DNA of 64,000 nucleotides from an uncultured Planctomycetales bacterium (GTDB lineage: Bacteria; Planctomycetota; Planctomycetia; Pirellulales; Thermoguttaceae), in contig CALARR010000352.1 of the NCBI GenBank assembly GCA_937889015.1, positions 44,383-108,382 on the forward strand, written 5' to 3'. The notes under the pieces are model-generated. The model saw nothing but the letters and a program-made list of their open reading frames with translations, searched no databases and was not told the origin of the DNA. Of the stretch, positions 24,704 through 33,671 are shown piece after piece. The stretch's first letter is position 1. Each line of letters starts with the position of its first letter. The position numbers and the translations under genes are program-made.

Positions 24704-25882
24704 CTAGCCCATCCGTTTTTCTACTGCGTGGCAGCGGACGACGTGGGCATCCAGCTCCGCGTCGGGGCTGGTAGCGGCGGCCGGGGACGGGATGCGTAGG
24801 GTGCGGGGCGCCTGGTGCCGGCAGATGTCCATGGCCAAGGGGCAGCGCGGATGGAAGCGGCAGCCGGCCGGCGGATTGCTGGGGCTGGGCACGTCGCCTT
24901 CCAGCACGATGCGCGTGCGCTGCTTGCTGGGCTCCATGGTGGGCACCGAGGAGAGCAGGGCCTGCGTGTAAGGATGCAGGGGATTGCGGTAGAGTTCGGG
25001 GCTGGGGGCGGTCTCGACGATCTCGCCCAGGTACATCACGGCCACGCGGTCGGAGATGTACTCGACCACGGAGAGGTCGTGGGAGATGAAGAGGTAGGTC
25101 AGCCGGTATCTCTCCTTCAACTCCACCAAGAGGTTGATGATCTGGGACTGGATCGAGACGTCGAGGGCGGAGATCGGCTCGTCGAGGACCATGAACCGCG
25201 GATTGAGGGCCAGGGCTCGCGCCACCGACAAGCGTTGCCGCTGCCCGCCTGAGAACTCGTGCGGATAGCGGTTCACATAGCTTGGATCGAGCCCCACCTG
25301 GCGCAGCGTCTCCTCGACCAACGCCGTGCGCTGCCGGCGGTCGCCCAGCCGGTGGATGATGAGCCCTTCCTCGATGATGCTCTTGACCGTCATCCGCGGA
25401 TTGAGGCTGCTGAAGGGGTCCTGGAACACGATCTGCAGGTGGCGGCGCAGGGCGCGCAGGCGCGCGCCGCGGCAGCCGGTGACCGGCTGTCCGGCGAAGG
25501 TGACCTGTCCGGCAGTGGGCTCCAACAGGCGGAGGATCGTGCGGCCGATGGTCGTCTTGCCGCAGCCGGATTCGCCCACCAGTCCCAGCGTTTCGCCTTC
25601 GCGGATCTGGAAGCTGACGTCGTCCACGGCGCGCACGTGGCCTGCCACGCGCGCAAGCAGTCCCCGGCGAATGGGGAAATACTTCTTCAATCCGTCGACG
25701 GTGAGCAACGGATTAGAGCCGGTGCCAGACCCTGTCGGCAGTTCGGTCCCGCTGGGCCGCCCGAAGTGGCTCTGGCAGTTCTGGGTCAAATTCTTTGAGC
25801 CGGTACCAGACCCTGTCGGCAGTTCGGTCCCACTGGGCCGCCCGAAGTGGCTCTGGCAGTTCTGGGGCAAATTCTCAATCAT
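24704..25882 (-). CDS. peptide ABC transporter ATPase (OppF/DppF type) with repeat-derived N-terminus
   Basis: Cytoplasmic ATPase of an oligopeptide/dipeptide-type importer. Walker A is GESGCGKTT, the signature FSGGQRQRLSVARAL and Walker B VLDEPISALD. The C-terminal CRFHPRCPLAMDIC motif is the oligopeptide-transporter C-terminal domain. The usual N-terminus (PLLTVDGLKKYFPI) begins only at residue 58. Residues 4-30 and 31-57 are two nearly identical 27-residue peptides (each containing SHFGRPSGTELPTGSGTG) read from tandem R1 copies. Whether they are translated depends on the start: the ATG at 25880-25882 overlaps the stop of the upstream ATPase gene. An internal GTG inside the tract (25702 region) could give a normal-length protein. 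Confidence 0.9.
   Translation of the reverse strand: MIENLPQNCQSHFGRPSGTELPTGSGTGSKNLTQNCQSHFGRPSGTELPTGSGTGSNPLLTVDGLKKYFPIRRGLLARVAGHVRAVDDVSFQIREGETLGLVGESGCGKTTIGRTILRLLEPTAGQVTFAGQPVTGCRGARLRALRRHLQIVFQDPFSSLNPRMTVKSIIEEGLIIHRLGDRRQRTALVEETLRQVGLDPSYVNRYPHEFSGGQRQRLSVARALALNPRFMVLDEPISALDVSIQSQIINLLVELKERYRLTYLFISHDLSVVEYISDRVAVMYLGEIVETAPSPELYRNPLHPYTQALLSSVPTMEPSKQRTRIVLEGDVPSPSNPPAGCRFHPRCPLAMDICRHQAPRTLRIPSPAAATSPDAELDAHVVRCHAVEKRMG
25713..25877 (+). repeat. R1 palindromic element, tandem copies E and F
   Basis: Two copies in direct tandem with a period of exactly 81 bp (GAGCCGGT at 25716 and 25797). They differ at only a few bases, so the duplication is recent. They occupy the junction of two ATPase genes; the TGA stop of the upstream gene lies in the last bases of copy F. 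Confidence 0.92.
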
Positions 25883-26906
25883 ATTTCAGTTGGCCGGCGA
25901 AGTGGCAGCGCACCTGGTGGCCGGGCGTCAGTTCGCGGAGTTGGGGCTCCTCGGTCCGACAGATATCCTGGCAGTAGGGGCAGCGGGGATGGAACTTGCA
26001 GCCGGCGGGAAAGCGTAACGGGCTGGGGACCATGCCTTCAATCGTGTTGAGCCGCTGCGCACGCGACATTCCCAATTTGGGCCGCGACCGGAACAGCCCG
26101 TGCGTGTAGGGGTGCAGGGCGTGCTGGAACAGTTCGGCGACGGGGGCATATTCGGCGACCTTGGAGGCGTACATCACGGCCACATCATCGGCCGTTTCGG
26201 CGATGATCCCCAGGTCGTGCGTGATCATCAGGATGGACATACCGACTTCGGCCTGCAGGCTGCGGAGCAGATCGAGGATTTGGGCCTGGATGGTCACGTC
26301 GAGGGCGGTGGTCGGCTCGTCGGCGATCAGCAGGCGGGGATGGCAGGACAGCGCCATGGCGATCATGGCGCGTTGCCGCATGCCGCCGGAGAATTGGTGC
26401 GGATACTCGTTGATCCGCCGCTCGGGATCGGGAATCCGGACCTTGCGGAGCATTTCCAGGGCCAGGTTGCGGGCCTCGGCGGCCGACACGTCCTGGTGCA
26501 GGCGGATGGCCTCGATGATCTGGTTGCCGATGGTGAAGACGGGGTTCAGCGAGGTCATCGGTTCCTGGAAGATCATCGAGATCTGGGCCCCGCGGACCCT
26601 GCGCATGTGGCTTTCGCTGAGGGCCGCCAGGTCCTGTTGTTGGCCCTGGTCGTGGAGCGTGATGCGACCGGCGACGATCCGTCCGGGCGCGGCGATCAAG
26701 CGGATCAGCGACAGGGCCGTGACCGATTTGCCGGAGCCCGACTCGCCCACCAGGCCCAGGGTCTTGCCTTGCGGGATGACCAGCGAGACATCGTCGACGG
26801 CCTTGACCACGCCTTCGTCGGTGTAGAAGTAGGTCTTCAGTCCGTCGATGGTGACCAACGGCGGGCAAGCGGCGGCGGTGGATGGCGAGTTCGCGGCGGA
26901 GGTCAC
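25875..26906 (-). CDS. peptide ABC transporter ATPase (OppD/DppD type)
   Basis: The first of two ATPases in the transporter operon, 343 residues. Walker A is GESGSGKS, the signature FSGGMRQRAMIAMAL and Walker B LLIADEPTTALD. DLGIIAETADDVAVMYASKVAEY and the C-terminal GCKFHPRCPYCQDIC are typical of OppD/DppD. The short N-terminal Ser/Ala-rich region before VTIDGLKTYF is variable in the family. It overlaps the following ATPase start by eight bases, which is consistent with coupled translation, and its stop codon is contained in the adjacent R1 element. Confidence 0.93.
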   Translation of the reverse strand: MTSAANSPSTAAACPPLVTIDGLKTYFYTDEGVVKAVDDVSLVIPQGKTLGLVGESGSGKSVTALSLIRLIAAPGRIVAGRITLHDQGQQQDLAALSESHMRRVRGAQISMIFQEPMTSLNPVFTIGNQIIEAIRLHQDVSAAEARNLALEMLRKVRIPDPERRINEYPHQFSGGMRQRAMIAMALSCHPRLLIADEPTTALDVTIQAQILDLLRSLQAEVGMSILMITHDLGIIAETADDVAVMYASKVAEYAPVAELFQHALHPYTHGLFRSRPKLGMSRAQRLNTIEGMVPSPLRFPAGCKFHPRCPYCQDICRTEEPQLRELTPGHQVRCHFAGQLKYD

Positions 26907-26963
26907 GAGAGGGTCGCTGATCTTGGGTTCTGGGTGTGCAACATTCGAAATCGCACGCGGTTG

Positions 26964-28211
26964 TCACACGCGCAACCGCGGGTCCATGGCGTCGCGCAAT
27001 CCGTTGCCGATGAGGTTGAAGATGGTTACGGTGAAGAACATGGCCAGCGAGGGAATCACGACCAGCCACCAGTAGTGATAGTTGTCGCTGCCCAGGCGGA
27101 GCAGGGTTCCCCAACTGGGCGTGGGCGGGCGGACACCGAAGCCCAGCAAGCTCAGGCCGGCTTCGGTGATGATGGCTCCGGCCACGCCGAAGGGGGCCGC
27201 CACGAGGGCGGGCGAAAGGGCATTGACGAGGATATGTCGGAAGATGATCCGCGGGTGGCTGGCACCGAGGGCCTGGGCGGCCGCCACGTAGTCGATGGTC
27301 CGTTGTTTGAGGACTTCGCCGCGCGTGAGGCGCGCGATCGTCGGCCAGCCCGTGATGCCGATCACGGCCATGATGATGTAGATGCTGGGTCCGATGAGGG
27401 CCACCAGCGTGAGGATCAGGAAGAAGCTGGGGAAGAGCATCACGACTTCAATCAGGCGGCAGATGACGATATCGACCAGGCCGCCAAAGTAGCCGGCCAG
27501 GGCGCCGATCACCACGCCGATGGTGATGTAGAGGGACACGGCCACGAATCCGACGGTGAGCGAGATGCGCGTGCCATAGATCATCTGTGTCAGGACATCA
27601 TGGCCGGTGTTGTCCGTGCCCAGCCAGTGCGTGCTGCCGTCGTTGGATTTGCGTTGCAAGGCCGGGTCCTTGGCGTGGCCGGGAGGCATGTAGATGGCGT
27701 CCAGGTCCTGTTCGGTGGGGCCGAAAGGAATGAGCGGATAGATGGCCGTGACCTCTTGGCGCGCGGTCCGAGCCTGGAACTGCTCTTCGGTGAAGGTCCG
27801 CGCGCGATAGCGGTTGTCGGGTCGCAGGGCGGGGAAGGAGAACAGGGCGCAGAGCGCCGCCAGCAGGAGGAGGAAGAGTCCGGCCGAGCGGAGGACGCGC
27901 ACGCGTCCGGGCGTGTGGCGGCGTTTCCAGAGCCAGTTGAGCAGCAGGGTCCCGGCCAGCCAGGGGAAGGTCGCCAAGAGGGCCATGTTGAAGACGAAGT
28001 CGACTGGCTCGTCGGGGTTGAACAGGGCGCGGAACCAGGGATACAGCGTTTCGCCTCCCTGTTGGTAGACCAGCGGCTGATTGGAGGCCAGCAGGGGCGC
28101 GAAGATGGCCACCAGGAACAGCGGGCCGATCACGGCCAGCGCCGCCAGGGCGAAGCGGTTCTTTTTGAACTGGGCCCAGACGATGTCCAGGAAGCCTTCT
28201 CCGGCGCTCAC
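26964..28211 (-). CDS. peptide ABC transporter permease (DppC/OppC type)
   Basis: A 415-residue inner membrane permease. The start is a GTG overlapping the stop of the upstream permease by four bases (GTGA); the longer frame to 29576 is a shadow of that gene. The core contains HWLGTDNTGHDVLTQMIYGTRISLTVGFVAV, then EAAAALGAS-like YVAAAQALGASHPRIIFRHILVNALSP, the EAA loop that docks the ATPase, and the C-terminal GLRDAMDPRL. It is about 115 residues longer than standard DppC: between the first helix and the core there is an extra region with two more hydrophobic helices (MALLATFPWLAGTLLLNWLW and LFLLLLAALCALFSF). Confidence 0.92.
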   Translation of the reverse strand: MSAGEGFLDIVWAQFKKNRFALAALAVIGPLFLVAIFAPLLASNQPLVYQQGGETLYPWFRALFNPDEPVDFVFNMALLATFPWLAGTLLLNWLWKRRHTPGRVRVLRSAGLFLLLLAALCALFSFPALRPDNRYRARTFTEEQFQARTARQEVTAIYPLIPFGPTEQDLDAIYMPPGHAKDPALQRKSNDGSTHWLGTDNTGHDVLTQMIYGTRISLTVGFVAVSLYITIGVVIGALAGYFGGLVDIVICRLIEVVMLFPSFFLILTLVALIGPSIYIIMAVIGITGWPTIARLTRGEVLKQRTIDYVAAAQALGASHPRIIFRHILVNALSPALVAAPFGVAGAIITEAGLSLLGFGVRPPTPSWGTLLRLGSDNYHYWWLVVIPSLAMFFTVTIFNLIGNGLRDAMDPRLRV

Positions 28212-30028
28212 TTCGATTCTCCCTGGGCTCCGAAGCTGATACGAGGATCGACGAACACGTACATCAAGTCGGTCAGCAAGATGCTGATCATGACCACGAT
28301 CGCGTCGACATAGATCAGGGCCATGAGCGTGGGGAAGTCCTTCTGCTCGATGGACGCCCAGCTCAAGCGGCCCATGCCGGGAATGCCGAACAGGTATTCG
28401 ATGAGCACGCTTCCGCCGAGCATGGCCGGCAGGAAGCTGGAGAAGAGGGTGACGATGGGGATCAGGGCGTTGCGCAGGGCGTGTTTGAAGATGACCTTGC
28501 TTTCGGCGACGCCTTTGGCGCGCGCGGTGCGGATGTAGTCCTGGCGGATGACGTCCAGCATGCTGGTGCGGCTGTACATGGCCATGCCGGCCAGGCTGAA
28601 CAGCGAGAGGCAGGTGATGGGCAGGACGGCATGCCAGAGGTAGTCCAGGGCATAGTCCCAGAACGGCAACTGTTCCGCGCCTGGCGAGTGCAGGCCGAAC
28701 ATGGGAAACCAGCGCAGGTAGTCGCCATAGCAGAAGAACAGGAGGAAGAGCATGCCCGCCACGAAGGGCGGGATGGAGTAGAGCAGGAAGAGGCCGAGGG
28801 AGACCAGCCGGTCGGTCCAGCCGGCGCGATGCACGGCGCAGACGATGCCCAGCGGCACGGCCACGAGGTAGATCACCAGTTCCGCCATCACCATGAGGGG
28901 TGCGGAGACGATCACCGCATCCCAGATCTTTTGCGAGACGGGTTCGCGGGTCTTGAGGGCCGAGCGGCCGAAGTTGAAGGTGACCAGGCGCCAGACCATG
29001 TGCGCGTATTGCGTGTCCGAAACCAGGTACCAGCATTTGCGCAGCAGGCCGGGGTGATACTCGGCCAACCGCGGCTGGTAGTGGGCCAGCCAGTTGGCGG
29101 TGACGGTGGCCACCATCTCCGCCGAGGCGTCGGCGGGCAGGTCCAGTTGCAGGGGATAGGGGATGTAGCTCCGCAAGGCCAGCGAGGCGACGAACCGCTC
29201 TTCGAGGGTCGAGGGGCCCAGGAGCCGTTCGGCAAAGAAGCCCATGTCCTTGGGATCCAGATAGCCGAGTTCCTCGAAGAGCCGCGAGCGGGACTTCTCG
29301 GCAGCCAAGTCGGCCAGGCGCTGCACGAGTTCCTGGCGGTGCGGGGTGTCGATGGGCGGGTACTTGCCCTTGGACAGTTCCCACCAGCGGCTCCAGGCCG
29401 CCAAGATGCGCGCGGTTTCGGCCTCGGTCGGAGTGCGCGAGTAGGTGTAGACGAAGGGATCGACCACCATGTGGTTCAGGGCATGGATGGCGCCGATCCG
29501 CAGATCCAGCGGGGTGGCCGGGGTTTGCAGCAAGGCCATGGCCGCGGGCACTCCGTGCTCGCCCAGGTCCTCGCAATACACCTGGACCAGGGCGCGCGCC
29601 GCGGCGGCCAGGCTGGCGCGCTGTTGGGGGTCGGCCAGGCGCCGCGCGAAATCGGGGATCTCCAGTTTGCGGAGGAAGTGCAGCCGCTGCCGTTGCGCGG
29701 GGTCCTTGGGGTCCTGGGCAAGTTCGGCCAACTCGGCCTGGAGTTGCGCATCGCTGCGCGAGAGGAACCAGGCCGCGATGTTTACGGGCTGGCGATAGTC
29801 GCGGAAATAGTGGAGATTCAGCACCAGGGGTTTATCGAGGTGCAGATCGCGTTTCTGCAGCAGGAAGGCCTCGCGCGTCTGGCTGGACTGGCCGGCCATG
29901 CCGCCCGAGCCGAGTTGATTCAGCAGCGGATCGCCCGGCGCCAACTGCATGATGCAGAAGGAGACGATGGTCACCCCGAACAGGGTGGGGATCATCAACA
30001 GCAGGCGTCGGAGGATGTAGGTCCACAC
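28208..30028 (-). CDS. peptide ABC transporter permease (DppB type) with large insertion
   Basis: The partner permease, 606 residues against about 310-340 usually. The N-terminus MWTYILRRLLLMIPTLFGVTIVSFCIMQLAPGDPL is canonical, and the C-terminal third has the normal core including RTARAKGVAESKVIFKHALRNALIPIVT (the EAA loop) and VLIEYLFGIPGMGRLSW. In between, about residues 60-345, is a hydrophilic, mostly helical insertion rich in Ala, Leu and Arg with no membrane segment, probably facing the periplasm since it follows the first helix. I cannot assign a domain to it. The gene is followed by the second permease with a GTGA overlap and preceded by R3a and the binding protein. Confidence 0.9.
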   Translation of the reverse strand: MWTYILRRLLLMIPTLFGVTIVSFCIMQLAPGDPLLNQLGSGGMAGQSSQTREAFLLQKRDLHLDKPLVLNLHYFRDYRQPVNIAAWFLSRSDAQLQAELAELAQDPKDPAQRQRLHFLRKLEIPDFARRLADPQQRASLAAAARALVQVYCEDLGEHGVPAAMALLQTPATPLDLRIGAIHALNHMVVDPFVYTYSRTPTEAETARILAAWSRWWELSKGKYPPIDTPHRQELVQRLADLAAEKSRSRLFEELGYLDPKDMGFFAERLLGPSTLEERFVASLALRSYIPYPLQLDLPADASAEMVATVTANWLAHYQPRLAEYHPGLLRKCWYLVSDTQYAHMVWRLVTFNFGRSALKTREPVSQKIWDAVIVSAPLMVMAELVIYLVAVPLGIVCAVHRAGWTDRLVSLGLFLLYSIPPFVAGMLFLLFFCYGDYLRWFPMFGLHSPGAEQLPFWDYALDYLWHAVLPITCLSLFSLAGMAMYSRTSMLDVIRQDYIRTARAKGVAESKVIFKHALRNALIPIVTLFSSFLPAMLGGSVLIEYLFGIPGMGRLSWASIEQKDFPTLMALIYVDAIVVMISILLTDLMYVFVDPRISFGAQGESK

Positions 30029-30087
30029 CGATGGGCAGTCGTGGCTGGGGTTTGGGGGTTGTTTGGAGCGCGTGGCCGCCGGGGTTT

Positions 30088-30189
30088 ATTGATCTACAGA
30101 ATAGGAATGCAACATGACGACGGCGTTTGTGCCAAGAAACCGGGCTCCCGCTGGTCGCCCTCGTTGCGCTATTTATCTGAGGGTCAATT
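30088..30189 (+). mobile_element. R3 MITE-like element, copy a
   Basis: 102-bp element starting TATTG and ending CAATT, with the shared core AAACCGGGCTCCCGCTGG and CGCCCTCGTTGC. The right end carries the TGA stop codon (minus strand) of the substrate-binding protein gene. Confidence 0.75.
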
Positions 30190-32007
30190 GGGGGCCAGGG
30201 TTCTGGGCGTACGAGAGTGCCATTCGCGGCTATCGACGCAGGGACGGATCTTGTAGAACTGGACGTTCTCCAGCCGGGCGTCATGCCCGCCCGTGGCGCG
30301 GTCGACGAACAGGAACAGATAGGGCTGGTCGTCGTGGATCAAGCGGTGGATCTTGTGGTAGATCTCGATCTGCTTCTTGTCGTCCATGGTCTTGCGGAGT
30401 TGCTCGATCAGCTTGTCGACCTCGGGGTTCTTGTAGGCCACGTGGTTGGAGCTGTCGGGCATTTCGGCCTGGCTGCTATGCCAGATTTGATAGGGGTCCA
30501 TCTTCCAGGAGAGGGCCCAGCCGAGCATGGCTGCGTCGAACTCGCGTTTGCGGAGTTTTTGCAGCATGAGGGCCCACTTGGCCGGCGAGATCAACACCTC
30601 CACGCCGATCTTGCGGGTTTCTTCCTTGAAGATTTCGGCGATGGTGCGGTAGGCCGGCGCATCGGAATAGATCATCAGGTCGAAGCGCGCCGGCACGCGC
30701 TTGCCGTTGAGTTGCTTGTCGCGGATGCCGTCGCCATCGGTGTCTTTCCAGCCGGCCTCGTCCAGGATTTGCCGAGCCCGGTCCAGGTTGTAGGGGATGG
30801 GCTGGATCGAGGCGTCGTAGGCGGTGCTGCCCGGCTGGAACGGACCGGAAAGCGGCTCGGCCAGCTTCTTGAAGACCTCGTCGATCACTTTTTGCACGGG
30901 CATGGCGTGGGCCAGGGCCATGCGGAAGGCCTTGTCCTTGAACAGGTCGCGCTGCAGGTTGTAGCCCAGGTAGCGGTAGCCAGGGTACGCGTAGTCCACC
31001 AAGCGCACCTTGCCGGCCACGACGTTGGCGTTGTTCTTGCTCTGCAGGAACTGGTCCTTTTCGGAGATGGCGGCGAAATCCAACTCGTTTTGCAGCAGCA
31101 GTTGGGTGGCCGTGTTGGGATTGGAGATGCAGCGGTAGAGCACGCCGCTGAAGTAGAAGGGCGCGCCCCAGTAGTTCTCGTTGCGCTCCAGGACGAGGCG
31201 CTGCTCGCGGGTCCATTCCTTGAAGATCAAGGGCCCGGTGCCGCACATCAGCTTATTGGCCCAGTGATTGTTGAAGCCGTCGGCGAACTCCTTGGAGGTG
31301 AAGTCGAAGGAGATGGGTTCGCCGCTGGCATCCACGGAGTAGACGTGGCGCGGGATGATGCCGAACCCGCCGAGCGTGAACTCAGCCGCGAGGAAATAGG
31401 GCTCGGTCCATTGGACTTTGACCGTGTACTTGTCCACGGCGCGGACACGCACGCGATAGCGGTCCGCGTCGCCGGTCGCGGCCGGGTTCTCGTAGTAGCT
31501 GCGGATGTGGGCCGCCTCGACGTGCTTGTTCAGCACGCAGTCGAAGGAGAAGGTGACGTCGCGCGAGGTGAACTCGGTTTCGGGCAGGAGCTTGCCGTTG
31601 GGCAGGCGCATGGGATGCCATTTGACCCCCTTGCGCAGGTGGATCGTGAACTCCAGTTTGTCGGCGTCGAATTCCCACTTCTCGGCCAAGGCGGGCTCGA
31701 GCTTGTCGGGGTTCTTGTAGTCCTGGTTGGCCAGGGTTTCATAGACCCAGCGGCTGAAGGCCTCGCTTACCGTGTCACTGGAGGTGATCCCGTTGAGGGT
31801 ATCGGGATCCTGCGGGTAGCCCAGCACCAGGTAGTCGTTTGGGGCCGGTTTGACACCGCCCAGGGTGAGCTTTGCCGCGGCATCGCCGCCCTTAGCCGGG
31901 GCCTGGGTCGGGTTTTCCTTGTCGGGGCGGTCGGATTCCGCAGGGCGGCAACCAGGGAAGGCTGACAGGCACAGGGCCGCTACGATCAGGAATAGGGAGC
32001 GTTTCAT
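30184..32007 (-). CDS. peptide ABC transporter substrate-binding lipoprotein (SBP_bac_5)
   Basis: Extracytoplasmic binding protein of the transporter, 607 residues. The start MKRSLFLIVAALCLSAFPGC was chosen because GAGG lies six bases upstream and because it gives a lipoprotein signal with Cys at position 20, allowing membrane anchoring. Family motifs include LVLGYPQDPDTLN, LAEKWEFDADKLEFTIHLRKGVKWH, DVTFSFD, GTGPLIFKEWTREQRLVLERNENYW and FRMALAHAM. DTDGDGIRDKQLNG is a common acidic turn in this family. Peptides are the usual ligands, but some members bind sugars or nickel, so the ligand is not certain. The operon order is binding protein, DppB, DppC, DppD, DppF on the minus strand. Confidence 0.92.
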   Translation of the reverse strand: MKRSLFLIVAALCLSAFPGCRPAESDRPDKENPTQAPAKGGDAAAKLTLGGVKPAPNDYLVLGYPQDPDTLNGITSSDTVSEAFSRWVYETLANQDYKNPDKLEPALAEKWEFDADKLEFTIHLRKGVKWHPMRLPNGKLLPETEFTSRDVTFSFDCVLNKHVEAAHIRSYYENPAATGDADRYRVRVRAVDKYTVKVQWTEPYFLAAEFTLGGFGIIPRHVYSVDASGEPISFDFTSKEFADGFNNHWANKLMCGTGPLIFKEWTREQRLVLERNENYWGAPFYFSGVLYRCISNPNTATQLLLQNELDFAAISEKDQFLQSKNNANVVAGKVRLVDYAYPGYRYLGYNLQRDLFKDKAFRMALAHAMPVQKVIDEVFKKLAEPLSGPFQPGSTAYDASIQPIPYNLDRARQILDEAGWKDTDGDGIRDKQLNGKRVPARFDLMIYSDAPAYRTIAEIFKEETRKIGVEVLISPAKWALMLQKLRKREFDAAMLGWALSWKMDPYQIWHSSQAEMPDSSNHVAYKNPEVDKLIEQLRKTMDDKKQIEIYHKIHRLIHDDQPYLFLFVDRATGGHDARLENVQFYKIRPCVDSREWHSRTPRTLAPN

Positions 32008-32225
32008 ATGCCTCATGCTCTGGGTTTCCATAGTCGTTGCCGGAGAGTACCGGTTGCTTTCGCCGCCGGTGACGGGAGACACAATAGTAAGCGTATGGTA
32101 GGAAAAGACTTGAGACGGGTCAAGCACGGTTTGTCGGCGCGCGCAAGGGGGCAAGCAGGGGGGGCGCCATGCGAGCGCAGAGCGATCGTGGCACCAGCCA
32201 CGCGGACGGCTCGGCATCTCGGTTT
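32008..32225. other. upstream region of the ABC transporter operon
   Basis: About 220 bp with no gene. This is the expected promoter region of the minus-strand transporter operon; I did not find a convincing promoter pair. Confidence 0.3.
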
Positions 32226-32364
32226 CTAGCCCGGATTATTCATGGCCGAGGGTGTTCCAAAGTAGACTGCGCGATCGAAGCCCGAAGCGCAAGCGAGGGT
32301 TACTTGTGATTCCGCCTTCGCTTGCGCTTCAGGCTTCAAGATCGCCATGAATAATCCGGGCTAG
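32226..32364. mobile_element. R4 MITE-like element with perfect 21-bp terminal inverted repeats
   Basis: 32226-32246 and 32344-32364 are perfect inverted repeats ending in CTAG. Inside, GAAGCGCAAGCGA on the left pairs with TCGCTTGCGCTTC on the right, giving a second long stem. Element length is 139 bp. The stop codon of the PQQ protein gene (minus strand TAG) lies within the right terminal repeat. Confidence 0.75.
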
Positions 32365-33671
32365 TGGCCAATGCAGTAAAGCCGCTCTTTGCCGCGGAGG
32401 AAGATGCGTGCGTCGGAGACGACTGGCGAGGCGAAACTGCTGTCGTCGAGCTGGTTTTCGGCCAGGCGTTCGAAGGTGGCCGCGGCCCGGATCACGGTGG
32501 CTAGTCCCTGCATATTGAGGAAGTAGATGCGACCCTCGGCGGCCAGGGGCGAGGCGCGGTATTGGCCCTTGAGTCGCTCTTCCCACTGCACCTTGCCGGT
32601 CTTGGCGTCGAGGCACTTGGCGATGCCATTGTCGGCGACGGAGAAGACCAGGCCAGCGGAGATCACGGGCGTGGGGCTGTCGGGCGTGGCCGTATCGTCC
32701 TGCCAGAGGATGGCGTCGGGCGTGAGGGTGCCCTGTCCCCCGAGCTTGACCGCGAGCATGGGGGCGCGTTTGCCTTGGGTGACGACGGCCATGCCTTCGC
32801 CGAGAGCGATGCCCGTGATGACCCGGCTTCCGCCCAGGCCGGGAAGCTGCCACAGGCGTTTGCCGGTGGCCGGATCGTAGCTGTCGAGGATTTGGCCGCC
32901 CATGACCAGCATTTCCATGTGGGACCCGTTGCGCCAAAGGAGGGGCGTGGTGTAGGAATCGGCGTCCTCGGCGGCGGCTTGGGTGGTACGGAGCGTGAAC
33001 CAGCGTTGCTGGCCAGTACGCTTGTCATGGGCGACCAGGTAGCTGGGGTTGGGTTTCGGCTGCAAGTCGGTGCAGGCGTCTTGCATGCAGACCGAGATCA
33101 CCAGATCTTGATAGAGGATGGGGCTGTTGGCATGTCCCCACCAGATGGAATACTTGCCGAATTCCTGTTGGAGATTGCGTTTCCAGAGTCGCTGTCCTTG
33201 GAAGTCGTAGGCCGCCAGGTCGCCGTTGCCAAAGTGGGCGATCACGACCTCGCCGTCGGTCACCGGCGAGGGGCTGGCCAGGTTCTGGGTCTTGTGGAAG
33301 ACCTGTCGGTTGCGGTCCTCGTCGGTGCGTTTGCCGGTGGTCGGCTTGGGTGCGGAGTCGTTGCCGACCGTCTGGTTCCAGAGGATTTTGCCGGACTTCT
33401 TGTCGAGTTTCAGCAGGCACAGTTGACTGTCGTCTACGTGCGTGGTGAGGAACAGGGCATCGCCCCAGATGACCGGCGTGCTGTGGCCCCAGGCGGGCAG
33501 GTCGCACTTCCACACCAGTCCGGAGGTTTCGCTCCATTGCAGCGGGAGTCCGCGCTGGGCACTCACTCCGGTGCCTTCCGGTCCGCGCCACTGTGGCCAG
33601 TTCTGTCCCAAGACCATGGTTGCGTGCAGGATCGAGACGGCGGCGGCGAGGCACAGGGTACGATGTTGCAT
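32361..33671 (-). CDS. exported PQQ-binding-like beta-propeller protein
   Basis: A 436-residue secreted protein of the quinoprotein/BamB-like propeller superfamily, very common in planctomycetes. The start MQHRTLCLAAAVSILHATMVLGQ gives a signal peptide; the longer frame to 33842 is rejected. The mature protein opens with NWPQWRGPEGTGVS, the planctomycete hallmark, and shows repeated blades with a WxxxL..G pattern (GLVWKCDLPAWGHSTPVIWGD, LLKLDKKSGKILWNQ, SYDPATGKRLWQLPG, CLDAKTGKVQWEERL). No catalytic residues can be named; PQQ binding is not implied by these repeats. Location is probably periplasmic or extracellular. Confidence 0.88.
   Translation of the reverse strand: MQHRTLCLAAAVSILHATMVLGQNWPQWRGPEGTGVSAQRGLPLQWSETSGLVWKCDLPAWGHSTPVIWGDALFLTTHVDDSQLCLLKLDKKSGKILWNQTVGNDSAPKPTTGKRTDEDRNRQVFHKTQNLASPSPVTDGEVVIAHFGNGDLAAYDFQGQRLWKRNLQQEFGKYSIWWGHANSPILYQDLVISVCMQDACTDLQPKPNPSYLVAHDKRTGQQRWFTLRTTQAAAEDADSYTTPLLWRNGSHMEMLVMGGQILDSYDPATGKRLWQLPGLGGSRVITGIALGEGMAVVTQGKRAPMLAVKLGGQGTLTPDAILWQDDTATPDSPTPVISAGLVFSVADNGIAKCLDAKTGKVQWEERLKGQYRASPLAAEGRIYFLNMQGLATVIRAAATFERLAENQLDDSSFASPVVSDARIFLRGKERLYCIGH

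Noticed and set aside
26100..28313. A 737-codon plus-strand frame antisense to the ABC transporter genes
   Set aside because: Its sequence is Gly/Asp/Gln/His-rich and without family features, as expected for the complement of the minus-strand ATPase and permease genes, which are clear.
28212..29576. Extended N-terminus for the DppC permease up to 29576
   Set aside because: The extra region is a shadow frame of the DppB gene; a GTG start overlapping that gene's stop fits better.
28481..30256. A 591-codon plus-strand frame opposite the DppB gene
   Set aside because: Composition is typical of antisense to a high-GC gene; the minus-strand permease has conserved motifs throughout.
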